Shown one piece after another: positions 43,778-51,390 of a stretch of DNA of 51,390 bases. Position numbers and translations under genes: made by a program. The notes under the pieces were generated by a model. It saw only the letters and a program-made list of their open reading frames with translations. It did no database searches and was not told where the DNA came from. The stretch lies in NCBI GenBank assembly GCA_937870585.1, contig CALMZE010000024.1, forward strand, positions 1-51,390. Reading direction: 5' to 3'. Origin of the DNA: an uncultured Sphingomonadales bacterium. GTDB lineage: Bacteria > Pseudomonadota > Alphaproteobacteria > Sphingomonadales > Sphingomonadaceae. Position 1 is the first letter of the stretch; every line of letters starts with the position of its first letter.

Positions 43778-44701
43778 ATGGCAGATTTTGAACTGGTGAC
43801 CGATGGACTGGCCTTTCCCGAAGGCCCGGTGGCAATGCCCGATGGCAGTGTGATCCTGACCGAGATCGCCGCGCAGCAGATCACGCGCGTTTATCCCGAT
43901 GGACGCAAGGAAGTGGTGGCGAAGACTGGCGGCGGCCCCAACGGGCTTGCCATGGGGCCGGGCGGCAAGCTTTATTGCACCAATAATGGCGGCTTCAACT
44001 GGGCGCGTGGCCCCAAGGGCGAATATGCGCCGCACGGAATTGCCGATGATTATGATGGCGGGCGCATCCAGCGCATCGACATTGAAACCGGCTCTGTTGA
44101 AACCGTCTACAAGACCGGCGATTTCGGCTGCATCCTGCGCGGCCCCAATGATCTGATGTTCGACCAGCATGGTGGCTTCTGGTTCACCGATCATGGCAAG
44201 GAAGATTTCAAGACACGCTGCCACGACATTGTCGGCATCTTCTACGCCAAGCCCGATGGCAGCTTTCTGGAGGAAGTGATCTTCCCCTCTGCCAACCCCA
44301 ACGGCATCGGCATCTCGCCCGATGGCAAGCATCTTTATGCCGCTGAAACCTACACCTGCCGCGTGACCAAGTTCAACATCACAGAGCCCGGCAAGGTGGA
44401 TGGCACGGCAGGTGCGGGCGGACCCGGTATGCCAATCTATCGCCCGGCAGGCTGGAAATATTTTGACAGCCTGGCGATGGAAGCGAGCGGCAATGTGTGC
44501 GTGGCGACCATCGGCGAAAGCGGCATTTCCGTCGTGTCTCCCGAGGGCGAGCTGGTCGAGTTCGTGCCGACCGATGATATTTTCACCACCAACATCTGTT
44601 TTGGCGGCGCGGATATGCAGGATGCGTGGATCACGCTTTCAGGGAGCGGACGTCTGGTCAAAACGCGCTGGAATCGCCCCGGCATGAAATTGCAATATTG
44701 A
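43778..44701 (+). CDS. SMP-30/gluconolactonase-type protein
   Basis: The 307-residue protein is a six-bladed beta-propeller of the SMP-30/gluconolactonase/LRE family: [22 protein letters not shown] near residues 7-28 (Glu metal ligand), [21 protein letters not shown] near 52-72, [20 protein letters not shown] near 125-145 and [19 protein letters not shown] near 178. These residues bind Ca or another divalent ion and hydrolyse lactones. GGAG precedes the ATG at 43778. An upstream in-frame extension overlaps the opposing operon and is rejected. Confidence 0.88.
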   Translation: MADFELVTDGLAFPEGPVAMPDGSVILTEIAAQQITRVYPDGRKEVVAKTGGGPNGLAMGPGGKLYCTNNGGFNWARGPKGEYAPHGIADDYDGGRIQRIDIETGSVETVYKTGDFGCILRGPNDLMFDQHGGFWFTDHGKEDFKTRCHDIVGIFYAKPDGSFLEEVIFPSANPNGIGISPDGKHLYAAETYTCRVTKFNITEPGKVDGTAGAGGPGMPIYRPAGWKYFDSLAMEASGNVCVATIGESGISVVSPEGELVEFVPTDDIFTTNICFGGADMQDAWITLSGSGRLVKTRWNRPGMKLQY

Positions 44702-44711
44702 AGGACACCCC

Positions 44712-45410
44712 ATGGCCCGTCTGCACAGCGAGCGCCATCTGATCGAACGCGTGGGCTGGCTCCGCGCGTCCGTTCTCGGCGCAAATGACGGCATCGTCTC
44801 CACCGCCAGCCTGATCGTGGGCGTAGCGGCGGGCGGGGCTGCGCCGGGCACGATCCTGCTCACCGGCCTTGCCGGGCTGGTCGCAGGGGCCATGTCGATG
44901 GCGGCGGGCGAATATGTCTCGGTCAGTTCGCAGGCAGACAGTGAGCAGGCCGATCTGGAAAAGGAGCGTGCCGAGCTTGCAACTCAGCCTGAGGCGGAGC
45001 GCGAGGAGTTGGTGCGCATCTATCAAGCGCGTGGGCTTGAACGCGCCTTGGCCGAACAGGTCGCCGATCAGATGACAACGCACGATGCACTCGCCACGCA
45101 TTTGCGCGACGAACTCGGCATGGCGGCACATACCGCCGCGCGCCCGGTGCAGGCAGCGGTTGCGTCCGCTGCGGCGTTTTCAGTCGGCGCAGCACTTCCG
45201 CTCGCCATGGTTCCGGCGTTTAGTGGACCGAACTTGCCATGGATCGTCTCGGGCGCGGCGTTGCTGTTCCTTGCGATCCTTGGCGCGGTCGGTGCCAAGG
45301 CCGGCGGCGCACCCATTGCCCGTGCGGTTCTGCGCGTGACATTCTGGGGCGCCTTTGCCATGGCCGCCACAGCCGCCATCGGTTCGCTGTTTGGCACCAG
45401 TGTTGCTTAG
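44712..45410 (+). CDS. VIT1/CCC1-family metal transporter
   Basis: The 232-residue membrane protein starts HLIERVGWLRASVLGANDGIVSTASLIVGVAAGG, the VIT/CCC1 signature in the first helix, followed by SMAAGEYVSVSSQADSEQADLEKERAEL, a cytoplasmic acidic metal-binding helix, and three C-terminal helices. Relatives move Fe2+ or Mn2+ out of the cytosol. Length fits bacterial members without a ferritin domain. It follows the SMP-30 gene by 10 bases. Confidence 0.9.
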   Translation: MARLHSERHLIERVGWLRASVLGANDGIVSTASLIVGVAAGGAAPGTILLTGLAGLVAGAMSMAAGEYVSVSSQADSEQADLEKERAELATQPEAEREELVRIYQARGLERALAEQVADQMTTHDALATHLRDELGMAAHTAARPVQAAVASAAAFSVGAALPLAMVPAFSGPNLPWIVSGAALLFLAILGAVGAKAGGAPIARAVLRVTFWGAFAMAATAAIGSLFGTSVA

Positions 45411-45425
45411 GAAGACTGACCGTTC

Positions 45426-46070
45426 ATGACATACACGACAGTGATTTTCGATTTCGGCGGGGTCGTCACCTCCTCGCCCTTTGAAGCGTTCAATCGGCTG
45501 GAGGCGGAGCGTGGCCTGCCGCACGATCTGGTCCGCCGCGTCAACAGCACCAATCCGGATACCAACGCCTGGGCGAAGTTTGAGCGCGCTGAAATCGATG
45601 CCGATGCCTTTGACGGCCTGTTCGCATCAGAAGCCCAAGCGCTGGGCCATGAGCTGCGCGGGGCCGATGTGCTGACCTGCCTGTCGGGCGATGTCCGCCC
45701 GCGCGTCGTCGCGGCGATGGATGGCCTCAAGGCGGCGGGGTTCCGCCTCGGCTGCATCACCAACAATGTGCCAACGGGTGAAGGACCCGGCATGTCGCGG
45801 TCTCTGGGCAAGGCTGCCGAGGTCGCCGATGCCATGACCCGGTTTGAACATATCATCGAATCGAGCAAGGCGGGCGTTCGCAAGCCCGATCCGCGCATCT
45901 ATCTGATGATGTGCGAGCTTCTTGGCGTGGAGCCTGCCACCTGCATCTATCTTGATGATTTGGGCATCAACTGCAAACCCGCCTCGGTGCTCGGAATGCA
46001 CGCGATCAAGGTGACGGGCGAAGTCCAGGCGCTGGCTGATCTGGGCCGTGTAACGGGCCTGACCTTTTGA
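45426..46070 (+). CDS. HAD-superfamily hydrolase (epoxide-hydrolase N-terminal-like)
   Basis: The 214-residue enzyme has the HAD motif I IFDFGGVVTSS (Asp nucleophile), motif II around CITNNVP, and motif III/IV KPDPRIYLMMCELLGV and YLDDLGINCKPA. The FGGVV form, with no second Asp, is seen in the YihX/epoxide-hydrolase N-terminal phosphatase group. Small phosphomonoesters are likely substrates. It follows the VIT gene by 15 bases and is convergent with rlmN. Confidence 0.88.
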   Translation: MTYTTVIFDFGGVVTSSPFEAFNRLEAERGLPHDLVRRVNSTNPDTNAWAKFERAEIDADAFDGLFASEAQALGHELRGADVLTCLSGDVRPRVVAAMDGLKAAGFRLGCITNNVPTGEGPGMSRSLGKAAEVADAMTRFEHIIESSKAGVRKPDPRIYLMMCELLGVEPATCIYLDDLGINCKPASVLGMHAIKVTGEVQALADLGRVTGLTF

Positions 46071-46073
46071 CGC

Positions 46074-47270
46074 CTAACCCAGCGCGGCCTGCTTTTCTTC
46101 GGCCAGCCGGTCGAGTTCGGCACGGCTCTTGCGCTCGGCGCTGGTCTTGAGCTGGCCACACGCGGCATCAATGTCCCGGCCGCGCGGCGTGCGGATCGGG
46201 GCGCTGATGCCTGCTTCAAACACAATGTCTGAAAAGCGCCGGACGCGCTCGGGCAGAGACGTGTCATAGGCGGCCCCGTCCCAAGGGTTGAACGGGATCA
46301 GATTCACCTTGGCGGGCAGCTTATACTTGCGGATCAGCCGCACCAGCTCATGCGCGTCGGCATCGCTGTCATTCTTGTCCTTGAGCATCACATATTCAAA
46401 GGTGATGCGCCGGGCGTTGTTTGCGCCAGGATAGTCAGCGCAGGCCTGAAGCAAGTCTTCCAGCGGATATTTGCGGTTGATCGGCACGATCTCGTCACGC
46501 ACCTCCTTGGTCACCGCATGGAGCGAGACCGCGAGGTTGACGCCGATTTCCTGCCCGGCACGCGCCATCATCGGCACCACACCCGAGGTGGAGAGCGTGA
46601 TGCGGCGCTTGGACAGAGCAAGCCCATCACCATCCATCACGATCTTGAGCGCATCGCGGACATTCTCGAAATTATAGAGCGGCTCGCCCATGCCCATCAT
46701 CACGATGTTGGTGAGCATCCGGCCATCGGGCTGGCTCGGCCACTCGCCAAGGCCATCGCGCGCCAGCATCACCTGCCCCACAATTTCGGCAGGCGTCAGG
46801 TTGCGCACCAGCCGCATCGTGCCGGTATGGCAGAAGCGACAGTTGAGCGTGCAACCAATCTGGCTGGAAACGCATAGCGTGCCCCGATCCGCATCGGGGA
46901 TGAACACCATTTCGAAATCCTGCGTGTCATCCTCTGCGCCAATCGGGCGGAGCAGCCATTTGCGTGTGCCATCGGTGGAGACTTGCGCTTCCACAACCTG
47001 CGGTCGCCCGACCACGAAGCGTTCGGCAAGCCAGGGGTGCTGCGCCTTGGCAATATCGGTCATTGCCGAAAATTCGGTGGCACCCCGATTATAGATCCAA
47101 TGCCAGATCTGCTTGGCACGCAGCTTGGCACCCTTCAGGTCAAGTCCGGCCGCAAGCAGTTCAGCGCGGATCTGGTCCTTGGACATCCCAACCAAGTCCA
47201 CACGCCCATCGGCGCGCGCAGGCACAGTGCGGGGGGTGACAACGGGATCGATATGGCCGGGGATCTGCAT
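46074..47270 (-). CDS. rlmN: 23S rRNA (adenine-2503-C2)-methyltransferase
   Basis: The 398-residue radical-SAM enzyme has the Cx3Cx2C cluster motif CTLNCRFCHTG near residues 138-148 followed by NLTPAEIVGQVMLARD, and the C-terminal methyl-carrier Cys in DAACGQLK near 375. It methylates A2503 of 23S rRNA and A37 of some tRNAs. Length is normal. It is monocistronic here; the next gene on this strand (amine oxidase) ends 41 bases upstream. Confidence 0.96.
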   Translation of the reverse strand: MQIPGHIDPVVTPRTVPARADGRVDLVGMSKDQIRAELLAAGLDLKGAKLRAKQIWHWIYNRGATEFSAMTDIAKAQHPWLAERFVVGRPQVVEAQVSTDGTRKWLLRPIGAEDDTQDFEMVFIPDADRGTLCVSSQIGCTLNCRFCHTGTMRLVRNLTPAEIVGQVMLARDGLGEWPSQPDGRMLTNIVMMGMGEPLYNFENVRDALKIVMDGDGLALSKRRITLSTSGVVPMMARAGQEIGVNLAVSLHAVTKEVRDEIVPINRKYPLEDLLQACADYPGANNARRITFEYVMLKDKNDSDADAHELVRLIRKYKLPAKVNLIPFNPWDGAAYDTSLPERVRRFSDIVFEAGISAPIRTPRGRDIDAACGQLKTSAERKSRAELDRLAEEKQAALG

Positions 47271-47311
47271 GGGACGCGCCCATAGCCCGAATGGCGGCTT
47301 TTTGCGAGTCG

Positions 47312-49096
47312 TTAGCCGGAGCGTTCGATCACCGTCTTCGCCAGGGCGAGCGAGGCCTGCGGGAAGGCCAGCAAAAAGCGTTCAAAGCGCTGATAATCGA
47401 GCGTATAGTATCGCACATCGCTCAACGCCCGGATCGATGCGGTGCGCCGCGCCTCACGGAACAGTCCATATTCGCCAGAGAGCGCGCCCGCCCCGATTGT
47501 GGCGATACGCTGGGCTCCCGCTCCTTTTTCTACAGAGAGTTCCCCGTGCGCGATCAGGAAGACTTCGTCCGCCGCCTCCCCTTCACGGCACAGCCATGCA
47601 CCTGCCATCAAAGTGTGCGTTTCAAGCATCGTCGCAAGCAGCCGCAATTCGCTCTTCTCTATGCCCGCAAAGGCAGGGGCACCCGCCAGCAATGCAGTGC
47701 GGGCCGCGATCTCGTCGCCATCGAGTTCGGCAATGCGCAGATTGAAGAAGCGTTGCGCCCGCGCCAATTGTGCCCGCCAGCGCCGATTTTCGGCAAAGGT
47801 GCGCGGCGGCAGGATGGCAGGATCACCCACAATCTCCGAAGCCGCCCGCAAGCCTGAGAGATAGGCCCCATGCGCCATTGCCCAGAGCGTGTCGCTGGTG
47901 GCTTCTCCGGCAAAATGGAGTGCCCCTTCCGGTGCCGCGAGCGTGTCAAAATCGGCAGGCGTCGATCCGGCGGCCACATGGCAATAACTGCCCAGCGCCA
48001 GCGGATCGCGCGTCCACTGCGTGCGCATGACGGCAATGGGCTCAGGAAGCTCCTTCCCGAATTCGGCGCGCAATTGGTCGCACGCCCGCGCCACAGCCTC
48101 GGCTTCATCCATGGCTTCGAGCTCGGTGGCAAGGTCCGCGCCGTAGAGCAGGATCATCAGTGGCACGCCTGACACGGCATAGGGCGTCACCGCCACGCTC
48201 GCGCCTTTCCCCTCCCCTCCGCGCAGGCCGAAGCAATAGCCGGTGCGCGGCCAGAAGGGTGCATCAAAGACCAGCCCCAACTTGGCGAGCGACCCGAAAC
48301 CGATCCGGTCAATCGCCTGCTGTTTGGGTACAGGAAGCGGCGGATTGAAGCGGATGTCTTGCCGCTTGAGCAGACTCACCGGCACCGTCACCACAGCATG
48401 GCGCGCGGAAAAATGCGCTGTGTCGGTCTCGACCTTCACCCCGTCCGCATCATGGGCAACTGCCGTCACACGCGTGTTGAGGCGGATATCGAGTCCGTCT
48501 GCCAGCGCGTCGGTCAGACTGGCATAGCCGCCCAGAAAGAAGCTGTCGCCATAGCCAAAGACTTCAAAACCTTCATCCCAATAGCGGGCGCTGAGCGCCG
48601 AATCCGGGGCGGCGCAATCCTCCCGCCAGATCAGATTGGCGTGCCATCGCGCTGCCGCCCGTTCGGCTTCGGAGAGGCCCAGCCCGTCTGCTGCCGCTGT
48701 AAACGCCTCATCCAGAGTCAGCGTAGTGGGAGCCGCGCGGCGCAGGTCATCCATGGCATCAAACAGCCGGTCCGCGACCATCAGACTGGCATCCTTGTCC
48801 AGCCCGGCCGGGAAATCCATGCGGCTCCAGCCGCCGGTATAACTCGAATCTCCACCCACAAAATAGATCGGCACACCAAGCGCGCGGGCGGCGTTGGTCA
48901 GCGGATTGCCTTCTGTCCCATGGATCCAGTGCGCACCATAATCAAAGCCGCCTTTCGAATGGATGCGCCCGCCCACCCGGTCGCGCGCTTCCAGTATGAT
49001 CACGCTACGCCCGGCCTTCGTCAGCGCCCGCGCCGCAGCGAGTCCCGAGATACCGGCACCAATAACCAAGACGTCTGCCTGCAAGCTCCCGCTCAT
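47312..49096 (-). CDS. Flavin amine oxidase fused to a cyclic-nucleotide-binding domain
   Basis: Residues 1 to about 440 form a flavin monoamine/polyamine oxidase: DVLVIGAGISGLAAARALTKAG at 8-29, LEARDRVGGRIHSKGG, YGAHWIHGTEGNPL, and the C-terminal FAD loop LHFAGEATSDTLWAMAHGAYLSGLRAA. Residues about 480-594 form a CRP-like cNMP-binding domain, with GEYGLF and RRTASIRAL matching the phosphate-binding cassette (Gly-Glu and Arg). Such a fusion would let cAMP or cGMP, or another ligand, control amine oxidation. GGGAGG precedes the ATG. The upstream membrane-protein gene overlaps it (ATGA at 49093-49096). I know of no well-studied enzyme of this build. Confidence 0.88.
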   Translation of the reverse strand: MSGSLQADVLVIGAGISGLAAARALTKAGRSVIILEARDRVGGRIHSKGGFDYGAHWIHGTEGNPLTNAARALGVPIYFVGGDSSYTGGWSRMDFPAGLDKDASLMVADRLFDAMDDLRRAAPTTLTLDEAFTAAADGLGLSEAERAAARWHANLIWREDCAAPDSALSARYWDEGFEVFGYGDSFFLGGYASLTDALADGLDIRLNTRVTAVAHDADGVKVETDTAHFSARHAVVTVPVSLLKRQDIRFNPPLPVPKQQAIDRIGFGSLAKLGLVFDAPFWPRTGYCFGLRGGEGKGASVAVTPYAVSGVPLMILLYGADLATELEAMDEAEAVARACDQLRAEFGKELPEPIAVMRTQWTRDPLALGSYCHVAAGSTPADFDTLAAPEGALHFAGEATSDTLWAMAHGAYLSGLRAASEIVGDPAILPPRTFAENRRWRAQLARAQRFFNLRIAELDGDEIAARTALLAGAPAFAGIEKSELRLLATMLETHTLMAGAWLCREGEAADEVFLIAHGELSVEKGAGAQRIATIGAGALSGEYGLFREARRTASIRALSDVRYYTLDYQRFERFLLAFPQASLALAKTVIERSG

Positions 49097-49509
49097 CCTT
49101 GACCTCCCTGTCGACCAGCCTTCATCCGTTCGTAGACGGAGATCGCGAGCCCATAGAACACAATGTCTGCCGCAACCTTCCCCGTGATCACGCCCCAGCC
49201 CTGCCCCAGCATCAACACACCAAGCACGGTCGCCCCCGGCCGTATGATCACCGAATCAAGCAGTTCAGCCATGCCAAATTCCATGAAGAGCGTGCGGATG
49301 GTGTGCCCGGCATCACGCGTGCGCCACCATTCGCGCGCGAACAGCAAGCCGTAAAAGCCGACATTCTCGCCCGCCGCCGCGCCAAATCCCGATGCAGGTA
49401 AAGAGGCGGTGAGCGCCATCACCAGCCAGAAGCCGCAATAAGTTCCAATGATTCCAGCCAGTTCTGCAGGAGCATAACGTGCAATCCATTCGCTGACTCT
49501 GGACCGCAT
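49093..49509 (-). CDS. Small multi-helix membrane protein co-translated with the amine oxidase
   Basis: The 138-residue product has three or four hydrophobic segments (ELAGIIGTYCGFWLVMALTASL near 16-37, ENVGFYGLLFAREW near 48, SVIIRPGATVLGVLMLGQGWGV near 85-106, IVFYGLAISVYE near 113-124) and a Gly-rich tail. I do not recognise its family. Its stop overlaps the amine oxidase ATG, so the two are translationally coupled; it might anchor the oxidase or supply its substrate. Confidence 0.75.
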   Translation of the reverse strand: MRSRVSEWIARYAPAELAGIIGTYCGFWLVMALTASLPASGFGAAAGENVGFYGLLFAREWWRTRDAGHTIRTLFMEFGMAELLDSVIIRPGATVLGVLMLGQGWGVITGKVAADIVFYGLAISVYERMKAGRQGGQG

Positions 49510-49620
49510 CTACGCTTGACTCGCCTTGTGGGACAGACAGAGAAGGAATGTGCTGCGTTGGTCTTGGCCCGTCAACTGCCTAAGCCATGGTTCACGTTGG
49601 AATGAGGAGGAAATACGGAC

Positions 49621-50127
49621 GTGTCGATCTGGCTTTATCTTGTCGCATTGAGCGCCACGGACGCCGCGCGCTTCCGCGCCGATATTGCACAGGCGAACAG
49701 CGCGACCGCTGTGCTCCAGTCTAGGTGTGCCGCCCACCCGATCACGGCGATCCGCGTGACCGAAACGGCAAAGGCCCCGCCCCGCGCGATCAGGGCGCGA
49801 CTGGCCATCACGAGCCATCAGCAAGTCCGCTATCGACACGTCCGCCTGATGTGCGGCCCCACCCTCTATTCAGACGCAGACAATTGGTATGTGCCCGCTC
49901 GCCTGACGCCCGCCATGAACGACACGCTCGACACCAGCGACACGCCCTACGGCAAGGTCATTGCACCGCTCAACGCCCGGCGCGCCATCATCCGCACCAA
50001 GACGCGGCGTCATGGCGCATTTCTCACGGTGACGGCCGTGCTGACCTCCGAAGCGGGACTGCCGCTGTCCGGCGTGGTCGAGCGCTATCAGGCTGCCGTG
50101 CTGATACCGTCTGACGTGCCCCGCTAG
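49621..50127 (+). CDS. Unassigned protein, possibly chorismate-lyase-like (UbiC fold)
   Basis: The 168-residue product has a hydrophobic N-terminus (SIWLYLVALSATDAA) that may be a signal peptide, then a beta-rich segment: YRHVRLMCGPTLYSDADNWYVPARL near 72-96, TDTPYG-like SDTPYGKVIAPLNARRAI near 105-125. The order R-x-V-x-L, WYVP, L-x(n)-P-x-G resembles the UbiC/chorismate pyruvate-lyase fold, but the match is weak. Start is GTG with AGGAGG ten bases upstream. Its role is open; no ubiquinone gene is near. Confidence 0.6.
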   Translation: MSIWLYLVALSATDAARFRADIAQANSATAVLQSRCAAHPITAIRVTETAKAPPRAIRARLAITSHQQVRYRHVRLMCGPTLYSDADNWYVPARLTPAMNDTLDTSDTPYGKVIAPLNARRAIIRTKTRRHGAFLTVTAVLTSEAGLPLSGVVERYQAAVLIPSDVPR

Positions 50128-50137
50128 GTCAAACGAT

Positions 50138-50707
50138 ATGTGCAATCTCTACCGGCTTGATGCGCCCGCAAACCAGATCGCATCCGTCTTTGATGCGGCC
50201 CCGGGCGTTGATCCGTGGACCGGCGGCTATGTCGCTCCGGGCAAGTTCGGGCCGGTGGTAACGGGTATGACGCGGCGGCGGATCGTGCCGCGCCTCTGGG
50301 GCTTTCCCCCGCCCCCGCGCGGAGACCGGCGCGTCACCAATGTCCGCAATCTGGAAAGCCCGTTCTGGATTGGCACGCTGCGCCATCCCGAATTGCGCTG
50401 TCTGGTGCCGGTCACGCGCTTTCAGGAATGGTCTGGCGAAAAGGGCGCGAAGCGGCAGCACTGGTTCAACGTCCCCTCACAACCCATTTTCGCCTTTGCA
50501 GGCATAATGCGGGATGATGGCGATCTGGCGAGCTTCGCCTTTCTGACGACCGATCCCAATCCGCTGGTCGAGGCCGTCCACCCCAAGGCGATGCCGCTCA
50601 TCCTCCATCCGGAGGATCATGAGGTGTGGCTGACTGCCGATTGGGCGGATGCCAAGCGGCTGGTCGAACCCTTTCCCAGCCAGATGATGGCGATGGAAAC
50701 GACCTAG
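50138..50707 (+). CDS. SRAP (HMCES/YedK) abasic-site protein
   Basis: The 189-residue protein starts MCNLYRL: Cys2 becomes the N-terminal nucleophile that cross-links to abasic sites in single-stranded DNA. Asn71 (NVRNLES), Glu97 (FQEW) and His148 (VHPKAMPLIL) fill the other conserved positions. It protects abasic sites during replication, and the family is often tied to SOS genes. It starts 10 bases after the UbiC-like gene's stop. A hairpin at 50715-50734 separates it from the opposing gene. Confidence 0.92.
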   Translation: MCNLYRLDAPANQIASVFDAAPGVDPWTGGYVAPGKFGPVVTGMTRRRIVPRLWGFPPPPRGDRRVTNVRNLESPFWIGTLRHPELRCLVPVTRFQEWSGEKGAKRQHWFNVPSQPIFAFAGIMRDDGDLASFAFLTTDPNPLVEAVHPKAMPLILHPEDHEVWLTADWADAKRLVEPFPSQMMAMETT

Positions 50708-50714
50708 GGGTTTG

Positions 50715-50734
50715 GTCCCGGCCTCCACCGGGAC
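50715..50734. terminator. GC hairpin between convergent genes
   Basis: GTCCCGG (50715-50721) and CCGGGAC (50728-50734) pair perfectly around a six-base loop. It begins eight bases after the SRAP stop and lies between that gene and the convergent flavoprotein gene, as a bidirectional terminator would. There is no T-run. The sequence also looks like a dispersed palindromic repeat unit. Confidence 0.5.
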
Positions 50735-50766
50735 AACCCGCCGGTACAACTCATCGCCAACTGACT

Positions 50767-51390
50767 TTAGTCGTTTGCGCCCGTCATATGCCGCGCGGCA
50801 ATATAGCCGAAGGTCATGGCCGGGCCGATCGTGACGCCCGCACCCGGATAGCTTTCACCCATCGAGGACGCCGCCGAATTGCCAATGGCATAAAGCCCGC
50901 CAATCGGCTTGCCCTTGCCGTCCAGCACCTGCGCCTTGTCATCGGTCAGCAACCCGCCATTGGTGCCAATGTCTCCGGGATAGATAGGCATGGCGTAGAA
51001 TGGCCCCTGATCAATGGGGCGCAGGCATGGGTTGGGCGCCTGGCGCGGATCGCCATACATTTTGTCATAGGCCGCTTCGCCGCGATGGAAATCCGGGTCT
51101 TCCCCGTTCGCAGCATGGCCGTTGAAGCGCGTCATCGTGGCCAAGAACGCTGCGGGATCAACACCCATCTGCTCTGCCAGGCCCTCGATGGTCTTCGCCT
51201 TTTTGAGGATCGAGCGCACTTCGCCGGGATGCACCCAATCGGGCATGATCGGATAGAGCGGCCCCATCGGGTAGGCGTGACGGTATGTGTGATCGAACAC
51301 CATCCAGCAAGGCGACGCGTCGCCATGCTCCGCCTGCCGCCGCGCCATCGCCTGCCCGGTGACATGGTAGGACGCGGCTTCGTTTAGGAA
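50767..51390 (-). CDS. 3-ketosteroid-delta1-dehydrogenase-like flavoprotein, C-terminal part (runs off right edge)
   Basis: The visible 207 residues, with the frame open to the last base, end with GLYAIGNSAASSMGESYPGAGVTIGPAMTFGYIAARHM, the C-terminal FAD-contact loop characteristic of KstD and related flavoproteins. PMGPLYPIMPDWVH and NGHAANGEDPDFHRGEAAYDKMYGDP upstream fit the same family. The GxGxxG site and start codon are outside the window. With the flavoprotein at 19455 it suggests steroid-like substrates in this genome. Confidence 0.9.
   Translation of the reverse strand, partial: FLNEAASYHVTGQAMARRQAEHGDASPCWMVFDHTYRHAYPMGPLYPIMPDWVHPGEVRSILKKAKTIEGLAEQMGVDPAAFLATMTRFNGHAANGEDPDFHRGEAAYDKMYGDPRQAPNPCLRPIDQGPFYAMPIYPGDIGTNGGLLTDDKAQVLDGKGKPIGGLYAIGNSAASSMGESYPGAGVTIGPAMTFGYIAARHMTGAND

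Noticed and set aside
43616..44332. Long N-terminal extension of CoA-transferase subunit A
   Set aside because: It is antisense to the SMP-30 gene, and the subunit has a standard start at 43615 with GAGGAG.
44689..44696. ATTGCAAT copy as a regulatory site
   Set aside because: It encodes the last residues of the SMP-30 protein, so codons explain it.
1..51390. tRNA, rRNA, CRISPR array, IS element, prophage or integron
   Set aside because: No cloverleaf with a CCA-type acceptor, no regularly spaced repeats, no transposase, integrase or phage protein was seen anywhere in the window.

Overview
The window looks like chromosomal DNA of an alphaproteobacterium, most likely a sphingomonad (order Sphingomonadales). 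This is an inference from several things together: high GC with strong third-position GC bias; dense gene packing with many ATGA, TGATG and TAATG stop/start overlaps; a plant-type glutamate-cysteine ligase; a TonB-dependent receptor beside P450 and steroid-dehydrogenase-like genes; and an order cpoB-tilS-ftsH that is usual in that group. No rRNA, tRNA, CRISPR array, IS element or prophage is visible.

Layout. 1-48 is the N-terminus of a hydantoinase A-type protein leaving the left edge, divergent from a GT2 glycosyltransferase and a polysaccharide flippase (272-2740). 2741-14506 is mixed housekeeping: a CBS-domain protein, small membrane protein, two hotdog thioesterases, SulP transporter, secreted amidohydrolase, DUF885 protein, N-formylglutamate amidohydrolase, ZapE, a GGDEF/EAL protein, a [2Fe-2S] ferredoxin and an AlkA-type glycosylase. 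14507-16575 is a distinctly AT-richer island with one orphan 631-residue membrane protein.

16609-24245 is a catabolic block: TonB receptor plus SnoaL-like protein on one strand; a 3-ketosteroid-dehydrogenase-like flavoprotein plus a second SnoaL-like protein on the other; then an operon of ferredoxin, cytochrome P450 (frameshifted in this sequence) and an alpha/beta hydrolase. A second KstD-like flavoprotein runs off the right edge (50767-51390). Two divergent or leader regions in the block carry the same palindromic core GATTGCAATC, which suggests one regulator.

24592-29817 holds a RodZ-like protein, CpoB, TilS, FtsH and a small periplasmic protein. 29831-34464 holds a DUF3800 protein and a compact operon of circularly permuted ATP-grasp, alpha-E, transglutaminase-like protein (active-site Cys missing) and the Anbu proteasome homologue. 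34483-41461 holds a TPR protein, hydrolase, PBP1A, GshA, GST and MFS transporter. 41525-43615 is a HEPN/MNT pair directly behind the two subunits of a 3-oxoacid CoA-transferase. 43778-50707 holds an SMP-30 protein, VIT-family transporter, HAD hydrolase, RlmN, a flavin amine oxidase fused to a cyclic-nucleotide-binding domain with a co-translated membrane protein, a possible chorismate-lyase-like orphan, and an SRAP (HMCES/YedK) protein.

The strongest leads are the amine oxidase-cNMP fusion, the Anbu operon with its Cys-less transglutaminase and upstream 17-bp palindrome, the shared-operator catabolic block with a broken P450, and the AT-rich orphan gene. All family calls are from reading the sequence; no database search was run.
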